From JBHIBR01 sp046759145 [NCBI: Nitrospinota bacterium] (lineage in GTDB: Bacteria; UBA8248), in assembly GCA_046759145.1 (NCBI GenBank), contig JBHIBR010000040.1, positions 1 to 9,900 on the forward strand: a stretch of 9,900 nucleotides of DNA, written 5' to 3'. Position numbers and translations under genes: made by a program. The notes beneath the pieces were generated by a model. The model was not told the DNA's origin and made no database searches. It saw nothing but the letters and a program-made list of their open reading frames with translations. This document shows positions 4,993 to 9,900 of the stretch, one piece after another (the stretch's first letter is position 1; every line of letters begins with the position of its first letter).

Positions 4993-6684
4993 TCAGGTGC
5001 TCGGCAGCGGAAGGCGCTGGAGCAGGAACCGCAGGTCGTCGTCCCGGAAGGTGAGCCCGGCCCCCAGGAAGAGGGTCCGGAAGTCGTCGCTCAGCAGGTC
5101 GTCCACCCCGGCCTGGACGAAGAAGCGATTCAGGAAGTGGTAGCGGGCGGCGATCTTCAGGTGGGTGGGGTCGTCCTCCTCCTTGGGGTCTTCGAAATCG
5201 TACAGGTCGAAGCTCAACACCAGCCGGTCGTCGAAGAAGGACTGGTCGAGACCCAGGCCGAAGGTGCTCTCCTCCAGGCCGACGCGCAGGGTGGTGTCCC
5301 CGAAGCGCTTGCCGAACATGGCGGTGAAGGTCAGCTTGTCGTCCCGCTTGAGGGTGCGGGTGCGGACGCGGCTGACGTTCCCCGCCTCGTCGGTGGTGAT
5401 GACTTCCCGGCGGCGGATCTCCAGGTGCCCGCGCGGGGCGTCCACGACCTCGAAGAGGTAGAACTTGTCCTCCCGGGGCTGGATGCGGAGGGTGAAGTAC
5501 CCCTTCGCCGCCCCCTCGTCCGTCTGATACTCGCCCCGAAAACCCACGAAGGTCTTGAAGCGGTCCGCCTGGGTGACGAAGCGGTTGATCCCGGCCAGGG
5601 CTTCGTTGAGCCGCTCGAAGGCGCTCTCCTCGGTGACGAGTTTGCCCAGCGTCCCCTCTCCCCGCTCGATCTTCTTGGCGATGTTGCCGAAGGAGGTGGC
5701 CGCGCGGGTGAATCTCTCGTAGGCAGTGTCCTCTTTGACGAGCTTGCCGACGGTGCCCTTGCCTTCCCGGATCTGCTGGGTGACGTCCTTGATGGCGTTG
5801 AGCGTTTTGTCGAGCTTGGCGAAGGCCTCCCGGATGTTGACGATGCTCTTGCGGATGTCCTCGCGGTTCTCCGAGACGACGGCCCCCAGGTTCTCGCTCA
5901 TTCGGTTGAGGTTGGTGACCAGCGCGGGGAGGTCTTTTCTCAGGGCGGCGGAGATGCCCTCGAAGTTCCGCAGCGTCCGGTCCACCGTCTCGCGGTTGGC
6001 GACCACGATCTCCCGGGCGGCCCCGCTCAGCTCTTCCACGTTGGCGACGATGCGGTTGATCCGCTCCTGGTTCTCCGCGAAGGTCTTTTGGAGCCCCCCG
6101 GCCGCTTGCCCCAGGTTGTCGAAAAGCCGCTGGAGTCCCTCCTGCCCCTCCGGCCCCCCGAACACCGCACGGAAGGAGGAGCTCACCGCCTGCAGGTCTT
6201 CGCCCACCGCCGTGAAGCGCTCGATGAGGCGGTCCAGGTCGGCGGCGGTCTCGGATCGCCGCACCCGCTCGCCGGGCTTTAGGTAGCGCTGGGGGAGGGG
6301 GCCTTCGGGGGCCCCCCGGGCGGGCGCCGGCAGCCGGCCCGCCGCGGGAGGGAGGAGCTCCACGTACTTCTCCCCCAGCAGCCCCACCGTGCGGATGCTC
6401 GCCACCGCCTCGACGGGGACGCGGACCCCCGTCCGGATCCGCATCACCACCACGGGACGGGAATCCTCCAGGCGGATGTCCTCCACCTCGCCCACGTCCA
6501 CCCCGGCCATCCTCACCTTCGCCCGCATCTGCAGGCCCGCCACCGTGTCGAAGGCCGCCGTGAGGAAGTAGCCCCGCTCCGCCCACGGGCGCAGGCCGGT
6601 CACCCGGACCGTCATGTAACCCAGCAGGAGCAGGACGGCCAGGACGAAGAGCCCCACCCTTGCTTCCGCGCTCAGTCGCAACAT
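4993..6684 (-). CDS. mlaD: Long MlaD-family MCE protein with C-terminal beta-barrel-like domain
   Basis: Lipid-binding MCE component of the Mla transporter. 563 aa, about three times the length of E. coli MlaD (about 180 aa). Seen in order: an N-terminal membrane anchor (about 10-31); an MCE domain (about 38-112) with VRMAGVDVGEVEDI and TVGLLGEKYVELLPP; a Pro/Gly-rich linker (113-140); and a long, mostly helical region (about 145-375) containing two copies of a GxGTxGKLVxE motif. From about 376 to 552 there are short amphipathic, aromatic-rich strands separated by charged turns, as in an outer-membrane barrel. The ATG at 6684 has GGGAGG 6 nt upstream. It follows mlaE and mlaF, and no mlaA, mlaB or mlaC is in the window. 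The barrel assignment is inferred from pattern only; a soluble beta domain is the alternative. Confidence 0.9.
   Translation of the reverse strand: MLRLSAEARVGLFVLAVLLLLGYMTVRVTGLRPWAERGYFLTAAFDTVAGLQMRAKVRMAGVDVGEVEDIRLEDSRPVVVMRIRTGVRVPVEAVASIRTVGLLGEKYVELLPPAAGRLPAPARGAPEGPLPQRYLKPGERVRRSETAADLDRLIERFTAVGEDLQAVSSSFRAVFGGPEGQEGLQRLFDNLGQAAGGLQKTFAENQERINRIVANVEELSGAAREIVVANRETVDRTLRNFEGISAALRKDLPALVTNLNRMSENLGAVVSENREDIRKSIVNIREAFAKLDKTLNAIKDVTQQIREGKGTVGKLVKEDTAYERFTRAATSFGNIAKKIERGEGTLGKLVTEESAFERLNEALAGINRFVTQADRFKTFVGFRGEYQTDEGAAKGYFTLRIQPREDKFYLFEVVDAPRGHLEIRRREVITTDEAGNVSRVRTRTLKRDDKLTFTAMFGKRFGDTTLRVGLEESTFGLGLDQSFFDDRLVLSFDLYDFEDPKEEDDPTHLKIAARYHFLNRFFVQAGVDDLLSDDFRTLFLGAGLTFRDDDLRFLLQRLPLPST
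5029..5559 (-). other. C-terminal beta-barrel-like domain of MlaD (residues about 376-552)
   Basis: This part has about ten short strands with alternating polar and hydrophobic residues, broken by Asp/Glu-rich turns (for example EDPKEEDDPTH and LLSDDF). Aromatic residues sit near strand ends (RLVLSFDLYDF, RFFVQAGVDDL, LFLGAGLTF). The chain ends with LRFLLQRLPLPST rather than the terminal aromatic residue of a classical Bam substrate. The pattern suits a barrel in the outer membrane, but this is visual inference. Confidence 0.5.
5608..5772 (-). repeat. Two degenerate GxGTxGKLVxE repeats within MlaD
   Basis: At protein level, residues 305-325 (IREGKGTVGKLV...) and 339-359 (IERGEGTLGKLV...) are similar copies, each ending in a DTAYERF- or ESAFERL-like segment, 34 residues apart. 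Similar G-x-G-T-x-G-x-L motifs occur in the helical region of long MCE proteins. The DNA copies are diverged, so this is a protein repeat rather than a recent duplication. Confidence 0.7.
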
Positions 6685-6710
6685 CGGCGCCTCCCGCTCA
6701 GTGCCTTCCC

Positions 6711-7466
6711 TCAGCCCACCCGGATGGGACCTTCGGCGGACCCGGCGAGGAACTGCCGGACCACCGGGTGGTGGGATTGGCGGATCTCATCGGGGGTCCC
6801 CTCGGCGATGATGCGCCCTTCATAGAGCATGGCGACGCGATGGGCCACCTTGAAGGCGCTTGAGATGTCGTGGCTGATGACCACCGAGGTCACCCTCAGG
6901 CGCTCCTGCATACGCCGGATGAGCCGGTCTATGGCGTCTGCGAGGACGGGGTCGAGGCCGGTGGTGGGCTCGTCGTAGAGGAGGATCTCCGGCTCCAGGG
7001 CGATGGCCCGGGCGAGCCCCACCCGCTTGCGTTGGCCCCCCGAGAGCTGGCCGGGCATCCGCGCCTCCAGCCCCCCAAGGCCCACGAGTCGCAGCTTCTC
7101 CCGGACCACCCGCTCGATCTCCCGGCGGGAGAGCCGCGTGTGCTCCACCAGGGGGAAGGCCACGTTCTGGCCCACGGTCATGGAATCGAACAGAGCGGCC
7201 TGCTGGAAGAGCATGCCGAACTTTCGTCGCACCCGGTTGAGCTCCCGGCCCCGGAGGGTGCAGATGTCCTCCCCGTCCACCAGCACGCGGCCGCGGTCGG
7301 GGCAAAGGAGGCCTATCATGTGCTTGAGGAGGACGCTCTTGCCCTCGCCGCTTCGGCCGATGATGGCGGTGGTCTGGCCCTCGGGCACCTTCAGGTCCAA
7401 GCCCCGCAGGACACGGGTGCCGTCGAACGACTTGTAGAGGCCCTCGATGACGATCTTATCAGCCAT
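6711..7466 (-). CDS. mlaF: Mla phospholipid transporter ATP-binding protein MlaF
   Basis: ATPase of the MCE-type ABC transporter that powers lipid movement through MlaE and MlaD. 251 aa, a standard length. Seen: Walker A GRSGEGKS (37-44), Q-loop Q88 in MLFQQAALFDSMTVGQNV, signature LSGGQRKRVGLARA (from 141), Walker B ILLYDEPTTGLDP (161-173) and the switch His H199 in ISHD. The GRSGEGKS and ALFDSMTV wording is typical of the MlaF/Ttg2A group rather than of amino-acid or drug exporters. The frame stays open far upstream over mlaE and alr, but homology and the TGATG junction with mlaE fix the start at the ATG 7466-7464. No good Shine-Dalgarno is present, so re-initiation after mlaE is likely. 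mlaD follows after 26 nt. Confidence 0.97.
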   Translation of the reverse strand: MADKIVIEGLYKSFDGTRVLRGLDLKVPEGQTTAIIGRSGEGKSVLLKHMIGLLCPDRGRVLVDGEDICTLRGRELNRVRRKFGMLFQQAALFDSMTVGQNVAFPLVEHTRLSRREIERVVREKLRLVGLGGLEARMPGQLSGGQRKRVGLARAIALEPEILLYDEPTTGLDPVLADAIDRLIRRMQERLRVTSVVISHDISSAFKVAHRVAMLYEGRIIAEGTPDEIRQSHHPVVRQFLAGSAEGPIRVG

Positions 7467-8227
7467 CACCGGAACATCAGGGCGGTGAGGATATAGTCGG
7501 CGACGATGATGAGGAGCGCGGCCGTCACCACCGCCTGGGTGGTGGCCCGCCCCACCCCCTCCGCGCCCCCGGTGGTGTAGAAGCCCTTGTAGCAGCCCAC
7601 CAGGGCGAGGATGAGGCCGAAGAAAGCCGCCTTCACGAGCCCGTCGGTGATGTCCGTCATCTCGACCAGATCGAGGGTCTTCTCCACATAGACGTGGGGG
7701 TTGATGCCGAGGAGGCCCACGCCCACCGCGTAGCCCCCCAGTACGCCCAGGAAGTCGGTCACCACAGTGAGCAGAGGCACCATGACCACCCCCGCCACCA
7801 GGCGCGGCACCACCAGATAGTGGACAGGATTGGTCGCCAGGGTGTCCAGGGCGTCGATCTGCTCCGTCACCCGCATCGTCCCCAGCTCGGCGGCCATGGC
7901 GGAGCCCGCCCGGGCGGTGACCATGATGCCCGTGAGCACGGGGCCCAGTTCCCGCCCCATGGAGAGCGCCACCACGGGGCCCACGAAGCTCTCCGCGTTG
8001 AATTTCCGGAAGGCGTGGTAGCTCTGGAAGGCTAGCACCATGCCGGTGAAGGCCCCCGTGAGCACGACGACCGCGCTCGAGCGCACGCCCACAAACTCCA
8101 TCTGCCCGAAAACGTTCCGCAGGCGGTAGGGGGGGCGCAGCGCCCAGCGGAGGCTCTCGATGAAGAGGAGGAGGAGGCACCCCATCTCTTCCAGCATCCC
8201 ATAGATGTATAGCCCGAGCGTATTCAT
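7466..8227 (-). CDS. mlaE: Mla phospholipid transporter permease MlaE
   Basis: Inner-membrane permease of the MCE-type ABC transporter. 253 aa, typical. Seen: an N-terminal amphipathic stretch (about 5-30), several strongly hydrophobic segments (about 50-67, 134-170, 195-215, 228-250) and the family signature GRELGPVLTG (91-100) continuing with ARAGSAMAAELGTMRVTEQIDAL. The ATG at 8227-8225 overlaps the alr stop by 4 nt (ATGA), so translation is probably coupled; the G-run directly in front of the ATG is too close to act as a normal Shine-Dalgarno. An internal Met at residue 11 is a less likely start. Its stop shares one base with the mlaF ATG. Confidence 0.97.
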   Translation of the reverse strand: MNTLGLYIYGMLEEMGCLLLLFIESLRWALRPPYRLRNVFGQMEFVGVRSSAVVVLTGAFTGMVLAFQSYHAFRKFNAESFVGPVVALSMGRELGPVLTGIMVTARAGSAMAAELGTMRVTEQIDALDTLATNPVHYLVVPRLVAGVVMVPLLTVVTDFLGVLGGYAVGVGLLGINPHVYVEKTLDLVEMTDITDGLVKAAFFGLILALVGCYKGFYTTGGAEGVGRATTQAVVTAALLIIVADYILTALMFR

Positions 8228-9435
8228 CCCCCTGGGCCGCCCTCCGCCTCAGACCCGCCGTCCTCCCGGGCCAAATCCATGCCCAGATAACGCCAGCATA
8301 CCACTTCTCCCCCCCGGACGAACACTCGGGGGACTCGCGCCCCGATGCGGCAGAAGACCTCGTAGGGGATGGTGCCCGCCCGGGCCGCAAGCTCGGCGGC
8401 CCCCACCTCCTCCTCCCCCTGCCGTCCCAGGAGCACCACCGGCTCCCCGGCCGCCGCCGAGGGCAGGTGGGTGAGGTCGACGGCCAGCATGTCCATGGAA
8501 ATGAGCCCCACCACCGGGGCGCGCCGCCCCCCGACGAGGAGGTCGGCCCGGTTCGAGAGCGAGCGGTCGCAGCCGTCGCCATAGCCCGCCGCCACGATGC
8601 CCACCCGGCCGGGGGAGCTCCGGCGGTATGTCCCCCCATAGCCGATGGGCTCTCCCGCCCCTACCTCCTTCACCTGGACCAGCGCGCTCTCCCACCGGAG
8701 GGCAGGCCGCAGCGCTGGCCTCTCCCTCCTCTCCGGACCGGGCGCCACCCCGTAGAGGGCGATGCCCACGCGCACCAGGTTCCCCGGCGCGTCGGGGAAG
8801 TTGAGGCATCCGGCGCTATTCGCGCAATGCAGGAGGGGGGGGAGCAGGCCCTCCTGCCGGAGCGCTCCCGCCAGCTCGGCGAAGGCCGCAAGCTGCGCCC
8901 GGGTGGGACGCGCATCCTCCTCATCGGCGCGGGCCAGATGGGTCATGAGGCCGCGGAAGAGGAGCCCCTCCTCCCGGGCGAGGCGCCGGGCCACCTCGAG
9001 GGCCTCGCCCGGACGGACCCCCAGCCGGCCCATCCCCGTGTCCACCTTGAGGTGGACGGCCACCCGTGCCCCTGCCGCCCGCGCCGCCCGGGCGAGGGCC
9101 AGGGCGCCCTCGGGGTCCACCACCGCCTGCTCGAGCCTCAAGTCGGCCACGCGGCCAAAATCGGCGGGCAGGGGCGCCCCCATCACCAGGATGGGCGCCG
9201 CCACGCCGGCCCGGCGCAACTCCTCCCCCTCGGCCGCCCTCGCCACCCCCAGCATGAGGGCGCCCCCCTTGAGGGCCGCGCGGGCCACCTCCACTGCCCC
9301 ATGCCCGTAGGCGTCCGCCTTCACCACCGCCAGGAGCTGGCGGCCCTCGCCCGCCCGGCGGCACACCTCTTGCGCGTTGGCGGCGATGGCGTCCAGGTCC
9401 ACCCGGGCCCGGGTGGGCCCGGGGATTGGGTGCAT
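8224..9435 (-). CDS. alr: Alanine racemase
   Basis: PLP enzyme that interconverts L- and D-alanine for peptidoglycan synthesis. 403 aa, somewhat longer than the usual 360-390. Seen: PLP lysine K39 in AVVKADAYGHG; K130 in HLKVDTGMGRLG (the position that is carbamylated in Bacillus-type enzymes); R222 in VRVGIALYG (contacts the pyridine nitrogen); catalytic Tyr Y266 in PIGYGGTY; and the second-site segment ISMDM (312-316). The last residues after YLGMDL are a low-complexity acidic and Gly-rich tail (DGGSEAEGGPGG). The ATG at 9435 shares one base with the dnaB stop, and AGGAAG lies about 7 nt upstream. Its stop overlaps the mlaE start, making it part of a tightly packed operon. All key residues are intact. 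Confidence 0.97.
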   Translation of the reverse strand: MHPIPGPTRARVDLDAIAANAQEVCRRAGEGRQLLAVVKADAYGHGAVEVARAALKGGALMLGVARAAEGEELRRAGVAAPILVMGAPLPADFGRVADLRLEQAVVDPEGALALARAARAAGARVAVHLKVDTGMGRLGVRPGEALEVARRLAREEGLLFRGLMTHLARADEEDARPTRAQLAAFAELAGALRQEGLLPPLLHCANSAGCLNFPDAPGNLVRVGIALYGVAPGPERRERPALRPALRWESALVQVKEVGAGEPIGYGGTYRRSSPGRVGIVAAGYGDGCDRSLSNRADLLVGGRRAPVVGLISMDMLAVDLTHLPSAAAGEPVVLLGRQGEEEVGAAELAARAGTIPYEVFCRIGARVPRVFVRGGEVVCWRYLGMDLAREDGGSEAEGGPGG

Positions 9436-9900
9436 CAGAAGGCTTCCTCTCCCCGGCGGAAGGTCTCGAGGTCTGCGAAGCGGGTGAACTCGGGGAAGAA
9501 CTTCAGTTTCACCGTACCGGTGGGGCCGTGGCGCTGCTTTCCCACGATGATCTCGGCTACGCCTTCCCCTGTGAACTCCTCTTCCCGATAGACGAACATG
9601 ACCACGTCGGCGTCCTGCTCGATGGCGCCCGACTCCCGCAGGTCGGCCAGGCGCGGCCGCCGCTCCTCACGCCGCTCCACCGCCCGGCTGAGCTGGGAGA
9701 GAGCCACCACGGGGGCGCTCAGCTCCTTCGCCAGGCTCTTGAGCGAGCGCGTGATCTCGGAGACCTCCTGCTGGCGGCTCTCCACCCCGCGGCCCCGGTG
9801 GGGGATGAGCTGGAGGTAGTCCACGACCACGAGGCCCAGGCCGTGCTCGGCCTGGAGGCGTCGGCACTTGGCCCGGATCTCCAGCACGCCCTGGGAGGGG
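9435..9900 (-). CDS. dnaB: Replicative DNA helicase DnaB, C-terminal part (5' end outside window)
   Basis: Hexameric helicase that unwinds DNA at the replication fork. Only the last 154 residues are in the window, and the frame is open to the right edge. Seen: the Walker B region [10 protein letters not shown], the H4-type segment [22 protein letters not shown], then [20 protein letters not shown], and the C-terminal [22 protein letters not shown], which holds the arginine finger of the KQR(N/H)GP motif. It ends FRRGEEAF, then TGA overlapping the alr ATG by one base. A GTG at 9887 is an internal Val codon, not a start. No intein is seen in this part. Confidence 0.97.
   Translation of the reverse strand, partial: PSQGVLEIRAKCRRLQAEHGLGLVVVDYLQLIPHRGRGVESRQQEVSEITRSLKSLAKELSAPVVALSQLSRAVERREERRPRLADLRESGAIEQDADVVMFVYREEEFTGEGVAEIIVGKQRHGPTGTVKLKFFPEFTRFADLETFRRGEEAF

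Noticed and set aside
1773-5054. Plus-strand open frame of about 1090 codons opposite secD, yajC, tgt and the end of mlaD
   Set aside because: It is antisense to several well-supported genes. Its translation is low-complexity Pro/Glu/Gly/His/Arg with no recognisable domain, as expected when GC-rich third positions suppress stops on the opposite strand.
4646-6586. Minus-strand open frame of about 646 codons overlapping mlaD and the start of tgt in another frame
   Set aside because: The product is Gly/Arg/Pro-rich without any motif, while the overlapping mlaD and tgt frames carry clear family signatures.
7467-8639. Upstream extension of the mlaF frame giving a protein of about 640 residues
   Set aside because: The extra part lies over mlaE and alr out of frame and is low-complexity. 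MlaF homology begins at the ATG at 7466, right at the mlaE stop.
1-9900. CRISPR arrays, tRNA or rRNA genes, insertion sequences and phage genes
   Set aside because: I saw no regularly spaced direct repeats, tRNA-like cloverleaf, rRNA segment, transposase or integrase motifs anywhere in the window.

Overview
This window is a GC-rich stretch, roughly two thirds G+C by eye, from a diderm (two-membrane) bacterium. Every gene I can support lies on the minus strand, so the window reads from right to left. The diderm call rests on an mlaE-mlaF-mlaD phospholipid transport set and on an MlaD with an apparent outer-membrane barrel. The gene order dnaB-alr-mlaEFD-tgt-yajC-secD-secF and the high GC resemble deltaproteobacterial-grade or candidate-phylum lineages (Rokubacteria/NC10/Tectomicrobia-like), but I cannot place the organism more precisely from sequence alone.

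Right to left: the C-terminal end of the replicative helicase DnaB (from 9900) runs into alanine racemase (alr), then the ABC permease mlaE, the ATPase mlaF, a long MCE protein mlaD, and queuine tRNA-ribosyltransferase (tgt). Junctions are very tight: TGATG overlaps at dnaB/alr and mlaE/mlaF, an ATGA overlap at alr/mlaE, and a 7-nt gap at mlaD/tgt. A textbook intrinsic terminator (3810-3834) follows tgt and ends only about 20 nt before the ATG of yajC. The Sec accessory genes yajC, secD and secF follow; secD and secF are separated by a single base.

Downstream of secF is a 285-bp intergenic region (644-928). It contains AT-rich patches and a nested inverted repeat. Beyond it, at the left edge, is an ArsM-like SAM-dependent methyltransferase. 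Its frame meets a UGA exactly where the family has its conserved C-terminal Cys, then continues in frame with the family motif (IAGALP) to the window edge. A hairpin lies directly after the UGA. This is the best candidate for something special here: a probable selenoprotein whose product would be truncated by standard annotation.

The second notable item is MlaD. It appears to carry an inner-membrane anchor, one MCE domain, a long helical region and a C-terminal beta-barrel-like domain, while no mlaA, mlaB or mlaC is present here. That is the layout expected of a one-protein trans-envelope lipid bridge. The remaining genes are ordinary housekeeping genes for replication, cell-wall D-alanine, tRNA queuosine and protein export.
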